Positions 1 to 7,266 of a stretch of 64,000 bases of DNA are shown piece after piece (position 1 is the stretch's first letter; each line of letters begins with the position of its first letter). The translations under genes and the position numbers were made by a program. The notes below the pieces were generated by a model, which made no database searches, had not been told where the DNA came from, and saw nothing but the letters and a program-made list of their open reading frames with translations. Source of the DNA: CAMFTQ01 sp051881615 (GTDB taxonomy: Bacteria; Bacillota; Clostridia; Oscillospirales; Acutalibacteraceae); contig JBJEQF010000016.1 in assembly GCA_051881615.1 (NCBI GenBank), forward strand, positions 74,415 to 138,414, written 5' to 3'.

Positions 1-69
1 GAATAGTAAACACGACACATAATATAGAAATGTGTATTTTATAACAACCGACAGCAAGGAGGTTAAGCT

Positions 70-525
70 ATGTGCTTTATCTGCGACAGAATAGAAATGA
101 TTAAAAATAACGAAAACCCTTATTTCGTAAAGGAGCTTGAAACAGGCTATGTTGTTTTAGGCGACAATCAGCATTTCAAGGGCTATACGATCTTTTTGTG
201 TAAACAGCACAAATTTGAGCTGTTTGATTTGGAATACGATTTTAAGATGAAGTTTCTCGATGAAATGTCAATGGTAGCTAAGGCGGTTTGCAAGGCTTTT
301 AATGCAGAAAAAATGAATTATGAGCTTTTAGGCAACGGCGAAACACATCTGCATTGGCATCTGTTTCCGCGAGTTGCAGGCGATATAGAGAATTACGGAA
401 ATGCAGGAAAAGGACCCGTCTGGTGGTATCCTATGGAAAAAATGTACAGCGATGACAACAAGCCGAGCGTTGATGAACTTAAGAGCCTGAAGAGCAGGCT
501 GTTGGCAGAATTAGATAAGGTATAA
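70..525 (+). CDS. HIT family protein (nucleotide hydrolase/transferase fold)
   Basis: A 151-residue histidine-triad protein. The signature HLHWHLF, preceded by NGETH, lies near residues 93-101 and matches the HxHxHxx active-site loop of HIT proteins, whose middle histidine attacks the alpha-phosphate of nucleotide substrates. The N-terminus carries a CxxC pair (MCFICDR) that can bind zinc in many bacterial HIT proteins. The size is normal for the family. An AAGGAGG ribosome binding site lies 7 bases before the ATG. It stands alone on the plus strand, convergent with hydG. The exact substrate (dinucleoside polyphosphate, AMP-lysine or other) cannot be read from the sequence. Confidence 0.88.
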   Translation: MCFICDRIEMIKNNENPYFVKELETGYVVLGDNQHFKGYTIFLCKQHKFELFDLEYDFKMKFLDEMSMVAKAVCKAFNAEKMNYELLGNGETHLHWHLFPRVAGDIENYGNAGKGPVWWYPMEKMYSDDNKPSVDELKSLKSRLLAELDKV

Positions 526-669
526 TACCTGCTTTCAGAATTTGAAAAATTAGTTTATCATTAGCTGAGGTTATTACGTTTCCCCTCGGTTTTCAGACAG
601 CTTATGCAAATTCAGCCGACGTATTGTGTCGTCGGATAATGGCTTCAAAAAATATAATGTAAAAGTTTC

Positions 670-705
670 AAAAAAACAGGGCACTCGCTTTTTGTGAGTG
701 TCCTG
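670..705 (-). terminator. Intrinsic terminator of hydG
   Basis: An 11-bp stem (676-686 paired with 695-705, one G:U) is followed on the minus strand by a run of six T. It lies 23 bases after the hydG stop codon. Confidence 0.8.
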
Positions 706-727
706 TTACTTATCTTTTTGATATTGA

Positions 728-2155
728 TTAAAACCTGAAATCCCTCTGCCCTGCCGCTATTTTTTCAAGACGTTCAATAACTATCGCCTTTACCTTTTCG
801 CTCGGGATATTTTCAATTTCCTTTAAAATCAGAGCTTCGCCCGTTTGCTTTGTGTCCTCCCCGGCGTAGTCCTCAAGGTACTCCTTTAACGTCATAAGTG
901 CGTTAGGCTGACAGCAGTTTGCTATCTGTCCGTTTTTTAAAAGCGTCATAAACCTGTCGCCTGTTCTGCCCTCACGATAGCAGGCTGTGCAGAAGCTCGG
1001 GATATGGCCTTTCTTCATAAGCCAGTTTACAACCTCGTCAAGCGTTCTTGTGTCGCTGACTTCAAACTGCTCCGAGCTGTCAGAGAGCGACTTTTCCTGA
1101 CTGTCCTCGGCATATCCTCCTACGCTTGTCTTTGAGCCGCCGCTAATCTGCGAAACACCAAGCTCTAAAACTCTTTCTCTGCACTTCTGACTTTCACGTG
1201 TAGAGATAATCATTCCTGTATAAGGTACGGCTATGCGAATACAAGCGACAATTTTTGCAAAGGTATCGTCATCAATTCCGTTGTCAAACGCATCGGGGTC
1301 AATATCGTCTGCACGTCTTAGTCTGGGTACGCTTATGGTGTGCGGTCCTACTCCCTTGTAAGCCTCTAAATGCTCTGCGTGCATTAAAAGTCCTGTAAAG
1401 TCATAGCGGTAAAGGTTAAGACCGAACAAAACGCCGATGCCCACATCGTCAATACCGCCGTCCATAGCTCTGTCCATAGCCTCTGTATGATATGCGTAGT
1501 TGTGCTTAGGGCCTGTCGGATGGAGCATTTCGTAATTTTCCTTATGATACGTTTCCTGAAACAGGATATACGTGCCGATGCCTGCGTCCTTGAGCTTTTT
1601 GTAGTTTTCAACAGTAGTTGCGGCGATATTTACGTTTACTCTGCGGATTGCACCGTTTTTGTGCTTTATGCTGTAAATAGTGTTTATGCTGTCGAGTATG
1701 TACTCTATAGGGTTATTGACAGGGTCCTCGCCCGACTCGATTGCAAGACGCTTGTGTCCCATATCCTGCAAGGCGATAACCTCGTTTCTGATTTCCTCCT
1801 GTGTGAGCTTTCTCCTTGGTATGTGCTTGTTCTTGTAGTGATACGGACAGTAGGTACAGCCGTTTACGCAGTAATTCGACAGATAAAGCGGCGCAAACAT
1901 TACTATTCTGTTGCCGTAGAACTCCTGCTTAATCTCTTTGGCAAGCTGAAAAATAAGCTCGTTTTTGTCCTCTAACTCACAGTCGAGCAGTACCATAGCC
2001 TCTCTGTGTGACAGACCCTTTTTAAGCGAAGCCTTTTTCAGAATTTTGTCGATAAGCTCTGCATTTTTTCTGTTTTCATAGGCATATTTCAATGTTTCTT
2101 CTATTTCCTCGTGGCTGATAAATTCCTCAGCCTTCGGCGACATAACGTTATACAT
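728..2155 (-). CDS. hydG: [FeFe]-hydrogenase H-cluster radical SAM maturase HydG
   Basis: A 475-residue radical SAM enzyme. HydG cleaves tyrosine to p-cresol plus CO and cyanide, which become ligands of the [FeFe]-hydrogenase H-cluster. The SAM-cluster motif CVNGCTYC (CX3CX2C) is near residues 98-105. The C-terminal auxiliary-cluster region has CTACYREGRTGD and, about 22 residues on, a CC pair in NCCQPNAL, which favours HydG over the related ThiH. Length is typical. The start has AAAGGAAAG upstream and a consensus promoter. No hydE, hydF or hydrogenase gene lies beside it here, so the other maturation genes must be elsewhere. Presence implies hydrogen metabolism by fermentation. Confidence 0.92.
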   Translation of the reverse strand: MYNVMSPKAEEFISHEEIEETLKYAYENRKNAELIDKILKKASLKKGLSHREAMVLLDCELEDKNELIFQLAKEIKQEFYGNRIVMFAPLYLSNYCVNGCTYCPYHYKNKHIPRRKLTQEEIRNEVIALQDMGHKRLAIESGEDPVNNPIEYILDSINTIYSIKHKNGAIRRVNVNIAATTVENYKKLKDAGIGTYILFQETYHKENYEMLHPTGPKHNYAYHTEAMDRAMDGGIDDVGIGVLFGLNLYRYDFTGLLMHAEHLEAYKGVGPHTISVPRLRRADDIDPDAFDNGIDDDTFAKIVACIRIAVPYTGMIISTRESQKCRERVLELGVSQISGGSKTSVGGYAEDSQEKSLSDSSEQFEVSDTRTLDEVVNWLMKKGHIPSFCTACYREGRTGDRFMTLLKNGQIANCCQPNALMTLKEYLEDYAGEDTKQTGEALILKEIENIPSEKVKAIVIERLEKIAAGQRDFRF

Positions 2156-2201
2156 AAAAACTTTCCTTTGCTTTTAGTTTAGGATAAATCCGATTATCAT
2201 A

Positions 2202-2230
2202 ATTATACCCCTGTGATTAGTTTGTGTCAA
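2202..2230 (-). promoter_or_regulatory. Promoter of hydG
   Basis: Read on the minus strand, TTGACA (2225-2230) is followed by a 17-bp spacer and TATAAT (2202-2207), a perfect sigma-A consensus about 45 bases before the hydG start. Confidence 0.85.
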
Positions 2231-2290
2231 TTATTGCAGATGTTTTTTCAGTGTTAATTTTTACATTGTTCAGATATTCGTCTGAATAAA

Positions 2291-2329
2291 TCGCCCTTTT
2301 TTACACAACATAAAAAGGGTGATTTTTTT
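2291..2329 (+). promoter_or_regulatory. Leader hairpin covering the ribosome binding site of the small protein
   Basis: An 11-bp stem pairs 2291-2301 with 2312-2322 (one G:U). It is followed by seven T. The right arm contains the AAAGGGTGA ribosome binding site of the next gene. The structure could act as an intrinsic terminator in the leader or hide the ribosome binding site; which one is inference. Confidence 0.5.
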
Positions 2330-2528
2330 GAATTTTGATAATGATTATGAGCAAAATCCGCTTGCAGAGCTGCCGCTGGGACTTGGTATGGCGCTTCCCA
2401 AATACCCTCGTTCTATGAGCTATTTTGCAAGCCTTTCAGAAAATGAGCAGCAGATTGTAAATCAGTGCCACAGCATAAATTCAAAGCAGGAAATGCAGGA
2501 TTTTGTAAAGCATTTACAACAAAAATAG
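2328..2528 (+). CDS. Small conserved hypothetical protein, 66 residues
   Basis: A short soluble protein. The core LPLGLGMALPKYPRSM, then YFASLSENEQQIV and a C-terminal HSINSKQEMQDFVKHL helix, resembles small uncharacterised proteins common in Clostridia that follow the same plan (LPLGxGMAL, YFxSL, SKxEMxxFV). A GTG at 2319 extends the frame, but the AAAGGGTG ribosome binding site would overlap it. The TTG at 2328 has proper spacing and is chosen. No enzymatic motif is visible and the function is unknown. It reads toward the citrate synthase gene, which has its own promoter. Confidence 0.65.
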   Translation: MNFDNDYEQNPLAELPLGLGMALPKYPRSMSYFASLSENEQQIVNQCHSINSKQEMQDFVKHLQQK

Positions 2529-2597
2529 GTGCAATCTTTTTTACGGCAATATTAAGCAATACACATTTTTAAATACACATTTTTGCTTAAAAATATA

Positions 2598-2627
2598 TTG
2601 ACAGAAGATTGAAAAATATTATATAAT
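2598..2627 (+). promoter_or_regulatory. Promoter of citrate synthase
   Basis: TTGACA (2598-2603), 18-bp spacer, TATAAT (2622-2627), about 100 bases before the start codon. Confidence 0.8.
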
Positions 2628-2649
2628 TACTATATGATAGTAAAAGTCT

Positions 2650-2696
2650 AAGGCAATATCGCACGATTTATAGGCACGATTATGCGGTATTGCCTT
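2650..2696 (+). promoter_or_regulatory. Long hairpin in the citrate synthase leader
   Basis: A 14-bp stem pairs 2650-2663 with 2683-2696 (one G:U), with a 19-base loop and a short T-rich tail. It begins about 15 bases after the predicted transcription start. It may be an attenuator or an mRNA-stabilising 5' structure; no known riboswitch was recognised. Confidence 0.6.
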
Positions 2697-2730
2697 GTTT
2701 GTATATATGTTGCTTGAAAGGAAGGATTAT

Positions 2731-4104
2731 ATGAAAACAAAAAGCGAAACAAACTATTCGGCAATTATCCCCGAGATTGACGCACTGACAGATATTTGTC
2801 TTAAAAACAGCTCTATTGACCAGAGCCTTTACACAAAGTACGATGTAAAGCGCGGTCTGCGTGACCTTGACGGCAAGGGAGTACTTACAGGACTTACCGA
2901 AATATCAGAAATACGTCAGAACAAGATTGTTGACGGCAAAACAGTACCTACAGACGGACAACTCTTTTACAGAGGAATAAACATAAACGATCTTATCAAG
3001 GGATTTATTGACGACAAGCGCTTCGGCTTTGAAGAAACGGTTTATCTGCTTTTGTTCGGTGAGCTGCCGAACAGAGAACAGCTTGACGGCTTTAACGAGC
3101 TATTGGCAGGCTACAGAACACTCCCGACAAACTTTGTGCGTGACGTAGTTATGAAAGCGCCTACTAACGATATGATGAACACGCTTGCACGAAGTGTATT
3201 GACGCTTTACTGCTACGACAAAAACCCTAACGACACCTCGCTTAACAATGTGTTAAGGCAGTGTATTCAGCTGATTTCTGTTTTTCCGCTTCTCTCTGTT
3301 TACGGTTATCAGGCTTATAACCACTATCAGCTCGGCAACAGCCTCTACATTCATTCTCCACACAAAAATCTGTCAACGGCAGAGAATATTCTTGTAATGC
3401 TCCGCCCCGACCAGAAGTACACAGAGCTTGAAGCAAGGGTGCTTGACCTTGCGCTTGTGCTTCACGCAGAGCATGGCGGCGGCAATAACTCGACCTTTAC
3501 AACGCACGTTGTAACGTCCTCGGGAACAGACACATATTCGGCAGTTGCGGCGGCTTTAGCGTCATTAAAAGGTCCTAAGCACGGCGGCGCAAACCTCAAG
3601 GTTGCCGGTATGTTTGAAGAGATGAAAAAGGAAGTCAAGGATTGGTACGATGATGAAGAGATAGAAAGCTACCTGTTCAGACTTCTGCACAAGGACGCAT
3701 TCGACAAGGCAGGACTTATCTACGGTATGGGACACGCAGTTTACTCAATTTCCGACCCTCGTGCAAAGGCGCTCAAGGGCTTTGTTCACAAGCTCGCAGA
3801 GGAAAAGCACCTTGACGATGAATTTGAGCTTTACTCACGTGTAGAAAGACTTGCACCGCAGGTAATAGCAAAGGAAAAGAAAATCTACAAGGGCGTCAGC
3901 GCAAACGTAGATTTCTACAGCGGCTTTATTTACAATATGCTCGGACTTCCGCAGGAGCTTTTCACGCCGATTTTCGCAATAGCAAGAATTGCCGGCTGGA
4001 GCGCACACCGTATGGAGGAGCTTATAAACGCAGGCAAAATCATTCGTCCGGCATATAAGAGCGTATGCTCAGAGCGTGAATATACTCCGCTTTCGGACAG
4101 ATAA
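2731..4104 (+). CDS. gltA: Citrate synthase
   Basis: Condenses oxaloacetate and acetyl-CoA to citrate, here probably for glutamate synthesis in an incomplete TCA cycle. About 457 residues. The three catalytic regions are visible: HAEHGGGNNSTF (first His), GMGHAVYSISDPRA (second His) and NVDFYSGF (Asp), followed by AGWSAHRMEE near the CoA/oxaloacetate site. The frame extends to 2695, but GAAAGGAAGG at 2716-2725 points to the ATG at 2731. Length is in the range of the longer Firmicute enzymes. It is a single-gene unit with its own promoter, leader hairpin and terminator. A methylcitrate synthase activity cannot be excluded. Confidence 0.92.
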   Translation: MKTKSETNYSAIIPEIDALTDICLKNSSIDQSLYTKYDVKRGLRDLDGKGVLTGLTEISEIRQNKIVDGKTVPTDGQLFYRGININDLIKGFIDDKRFGFEETVYLLLFGELPNREQLDGFNELLAGYRTLPTNFVRDVVMKAPTNDMMNTLARSVLTLYCYDKNPNDTSLNNVLRQCIQLISVFPLLSVYGYQAYNHYQLGNSLYIHSPHKNLSTAENILVMLRPDQKYTELEARVLDLALVLHAEHGGGNNSTFTTHVVTSSGTDTYSAVAAALASLKGPKHGGANLKVAGMFEEMKKEVKDWYDDEEIESYLFRLLHKDAFDKAGLIYGMGHAVYSISDPRAKALKGFVHKLAEEKHLDDEFELYSRVERLAPQVIAKEKKIYKGVSANVDFYSGFIYNMLGLPQELFTPIFAIARIAGWSAHRMEELINAGKIIRPAYKSVCSEREYTPLSDR

Positions 4105-4116
4105 AAATATGTTCAT

Positions 4117-4150
4117 AAAAACGGCTGAGCTTTAAAACTCAGCCGTTTTG
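4117..4150 (+). terminator. Intrinsic terminator of citrate synthase
   Basis: A 12-bp perfect stem (4117-4128 with 4138-4149) with an eight-to-nine-base loop, ending in TTTTG. Confidence 0.8.
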
Positions 4151-4245
4151 TAATTTCATTCTGATTTTGTATAAAACATTCTGCACAAAAATACGATTTA
4201 TCCATTATGCAAATCACCAAAAATTCTTTGCTTATCCGATAATTG

Positions 4246-4274
4246 TTGAATACCGTTTTTAATGGTGATATAAT
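4246..4274 (+). promoter_or_regulatory. Promoter of the CotH/dockerin gene
   Basis: TTGAAT (4246-4251), 17-bp spacer, TATAAT (4269-4274), 46 bases before the GTG start. Confidence 0.7.
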
Positions 4275-4320
4275 CAAATTGTGGTACTCAATTATAAAAT
4301 TTCAGGAGTGTGAGTTAATC

Positions 4321-7083
4321 GTGAAAAAGATAAAATCAACTGTCAGCATCATAATTTCACTTGTTATGATTGTTTCCTGCTTTGGCTTTGCGGATTTTTC
4401 TGCCTATGCGCAGGAGTACAAAACAGTTTACTTCAATAACAGCGTCGGCTGGAATGAGGTTTATTGCTTTATGTGGAGCAAAAGCGGCGCAAATGCCGAC
4501 TGGCCGGGCGAAAAAATGGAGCAGCTTGACAGCGGCGTGTGGAAATATATCATAAAGGGTAATGAGCAAAACATCATCTTCGGCAACGGCGGCTTCGGCG
4601 AGGGCAATCAGACGGAGAATTTAATCCTCCCCGGTGACGGATATATGTATGACGGTGTAACAAATGAATGGCAGGTATTCAACAACGCACCGAGAATTTC
4701 AAGCAGTATAGTAAACGGCTGTCAGTTTAAAAATACGCTGAGCGTTACAATATCTACTCTTACGGGCGAAACGTCTTACTACACAATCAACGATTCAGAG
4801 CGTGTAGACTTTACCGACACAGCCGAGTTTTCTATCGGCAGTGAAACAGATGCGCCTAAGGAATACACAGTAAAGGTTTACTCAGAAAATTCCTACGGCA
4901 AGAGCGAGGCTGAGTTTGTATATAACAAAATTATCACAACAGAAAGCACTGTTGAGTCTACAGCCGTTCCGTCCTTTGCGCAGTCGGACAGTCTTTATGC
5001 TCACGCTAAAACAGGCTCTGACAGTACGCAGGCTTGGCAGGAGTGGGAGGCTATGTCGGGGCCTGATTCCAAAACAGGTGTAAAATACTTCTTTTTACCT
5101 CCCACCGCAAGCGATGATGAGGTTGAGCTATACAATTCCTTTGACAATAGCGTGATTATAAACGAGGTTGAGATAAAGCCGAACACATCTGCAATAGTAA
5201 ACTACACTATCGGCGAAAAAACTACTGCATTAGTAGAAAATACTGAAATTTCGTCCTACGTTGAATTTTACAAATCAGACAGCGAGGTGTCGCTGTTCAT
5301 AAATGACACAACGGGCAAATACACCGACAGTAACGGAAATACAGTCAATACCGACTTTTATTCTTTCATTACTGCCAATAAGGAAAACGCCGTAAACGGC
5401 TCACAATGCACAATTATTGACGACAGCGGAATTAACGAAACAACGCTGAAAAAGATTAAGGGCAGAGGCAACTCCACGTGGAGGGACTCAAACAAAAAGC
5501 CGTTTAACATTAACTTTAGCGACAAAACAAGCATAGGCGGTATATCGGGCAAGAAGTTCTGTCTGCTTGCAAACGCAAAGGACGGCACACTCTTGCGTAA
5601 CAGAATTATGTATGATTTTGCAGATGAGGTAGGCTCGCTTTATTCATCAGATTCACGAAGCGTTGATTTATACATCAACGGTGCATACAAGGGCGCATAT
5701 CAGATTACACAAAAGGTAGAGCTTGGCAAAAATTCGCTCGTTTCTCTTAAAGACGAGTCAGACGAGCTGACAGAGAACTTCAATTTCCTTATTGAGGTTG
5801 ACATCTGGAACTACGCAGGCGATGTTTATTTCAAGAGTGACAGAGGAATTCACGTGGTCTGCAAGTCACCCGACCTTGATGGCTATGACGGTGTGGACGA
5901 AATGCTCAACGCTCAGTACAACTATATAAAAAGCAAATATCAGCAGCTTGAAAACGCACTGTATTCGGGCAATATGTCAGACCTTGAAGCAATCTGTGAC
6001 GTTGACTCATTTGCAAGGGCGTACCTTTTGCAGGAATTTTCAAAGAACTGTGACGGCGGTATGACAAGCTGTTTCTTTACATATGTCGCTAAGGACGGAA
6101 GATTTATTGCCGATCCGATATGGGACTGCGACAGCGTACTGGGTAACGTAAACTGCACAAGAAAGAACGCAACAAACACAGCCTACACCGAGGGCTGGGC
6201 AATCAAAACGGCGCAGTATGATAGAACAAAAATGACAAATATACTCGGTCAGGCTTTCAAGGTTGAGGGTGTAACAGAAAACGGCGAAACCTTTGAGCAG
6301 GTTGTAAAAAGACTGTGGAATGAAGATTTTATCCCTGCAATTTCAGTGCTGAAGGGTGAAGCAAAAGCAAGCGGAACAAGGCTTAGAAGCGTTGACGAGT
6401 ACAGAAATATTGCGCCGACAGCGTCAAAGCTGAACTACTATATGTGGAAATTCCAGTGGTTCCCGTATTACGAGAGTCTCGGCGGCAGCTATACAAGCGA
6501 CCTTGACGGACAGATAAATTATATGTACGACTGGACTGTAGGTCGTGAAAAATGGATGACAAAGATGATTAACGACACTCCATACGTTCCGGCTATCAGC
6601 TTTTACTTAACAGGTATCGGCTTCGGCGGCTGGGGAGCAAAGGATTATGAGCTTTCAAAGTCGGCTGACGGCAACTATACAATAGACGTAACGCTTTTAA
6701 AGGACACAGAATACAGCTTTAAAATCTTTGACGGTCAGGCAAGCAATTACTATTCCGCCGATTTAAGCGATGAAACAACAGCTAAGTATATAAGCTGTGA
6801 TAGCGAGAACAATAACGCAACGATTACACCGACTAAGGATATGGACGTTACAATCATATTTGACGGTTACAGCTTTATTCTGCGGCTCAATGAATACAAA
6901 ACAGGTGACGTAAATCTTGACGGCAAAGTAAATGTTCTTGACGCAACAGAAATTCAGAAACACATAGCGTCAATCATCAGCTTCACCGACAGGCAGCTTA
7001 CACTTGCAGATGCTGACAGTGACGGCAAGATAACAATAAAAGACTCAACGCAAATTCAGAGAATAACGGCAGGACTTATTTAA
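4321..7083 (+). CDS. Secreted CotH-kinase family protein with starch-binding-like module and dockerin
   Basis: About 920 residues. Order: signal peptide (1-29, ends AYAQ); a CBM26-like starch-binding module (about 32-125; YFNNSVGWNEVY, WPGEKMEQ, IIFGNGG); a chitobiase-C-like beta domain (about 125-205); the CotH core (about 330-760) with RGNSTW, CLLANAKDGTLLRNRI, YKGAYQITQKVE and the acidic PIWDCDSVLGN; a small beta domain; and a C-terminal type I dockerin with two calcium loops (GDVNLDGKVNVLDATEIQK and ADADSDGKITIKDSTQIQR). CotH proteins in Bacillus are atypical protein kinases of spore coats; in ruminococci they occur with dockerins on cellulosomes, where their role is unclear. The GTG at 4321 is chosen because GGAG and the signal peptide follow this start; an upstream extension to 4243 lacks both. 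Confidence 0.87.
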   Translation: MKKIKSTVSIIISLVMIVSCFGFADFSAYAQEYKTVYFNNSVGWNEVYCFMWSKSGANADWPGEKMEQLDSGVWKYIIKGNEQNIIFGNGGFGEGNQTENLILPGDGYMYDGVTNEWQVFNNAPRISSSIVNGCQFKNTLSVTISTLTGETSYYTINDSERVDFTDTAEFSIGSETDAPKEYTVKVYSENSYGKSEAEFVYNKIITTESTVESTAVPSFAQSDSLYAHAKTGSDSTQAWQEWEAMSGPDSKTGVKYFFLPPTASDDEVELYNSFDNSVIINEVEIKPNTSAIVNYTIGEKTTALVENTEISSYVEFYKSDSEVSLFINDTTGKYTDSNGNTVNTDFYSFITANKENAVNGSQCTIIDDSGINETTLKKIKGRGNSTWRDSNKKPFNINFSDKTSIGGISGKKFCLLANAKDGTLLRNRIMYDFADEVGSLYSSDSRSVDLYINGAYKGAYQITQKVELGKNSLVSLKDESDELTENFNFLIEVDIWNYAGDVYFKSDRGIHVVCKSPDLDGYDGVDEMLNAQYNYIKSKYQQLENALYSGNMSDLEAICDVDSFARAYLLQEFSKNCDGGMTSCFFTYVAKDGRFIADPIWDCDSVLGNVNCTRKNATNTAYTEGWAIKTAQYDRTKMTNILGQAFKVEGVTENGETFEQVVKRLWNEDFIPAISVLKGEAKASGTRLRSVDEYRNIAPTASKLNYYMWKFQWFPYYESLGGSYTSDLDGQINYMYDWTVGREKWMTKMINDTPYVPAISFYLTGIGFGGWGAKDYELSKSADGNYTIDVTLLKDTEYSFKIFDGQASNYYSADLSDETTAKYISCDSENNNATITPTKDMDVTIIFDGYSFILRLNEYKTGDVNLDGKVNVLDATEIQKHIASIISFTDRQLTLADADSDGKITIKDSTQIQRITAGLI

Positions 7084-7172
7084 GATGGCGTTGCAAAAAT
7101 AACGGCTAAGATTTTATGCTGTGCCTGCCCAAGGGTATTCAATTCTTTCTCATTAAGATCCAACGGTATAAT

Positions 7173-7204
7173 AAAAACCACCCGTTAATGGGTGGTTTTT
7201 ATTT
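7173..7204. terminator. Bidirectional intrinsic terminator
   Basis: An 11-bp stem AAAAACCACCC / GGGTGGTTTTT around a TTAA-containing loop, with T-rich tails on both strands. It serves the convergent CotH and LRR genes. Confidence 0.8.
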
Positions 7205-7266
7205 TGATTTTTCTGTTGCCCCGACTATTTAAAAAGCTCTGTTTTTTAATTTCAGCTTAACACATT

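Noticed and set aside
565..597. Terminator of the HIT gene
   Set aside because: Only a weak 6-bp stem (CTGAGG/CCTCGG) with four T; too weak to list as a feature.
2319..2327. GTG start at 2319 for the small protein
   Set aside because: It would sit inside the ribosome binding site; the TTG at 2328 has normal spacing.
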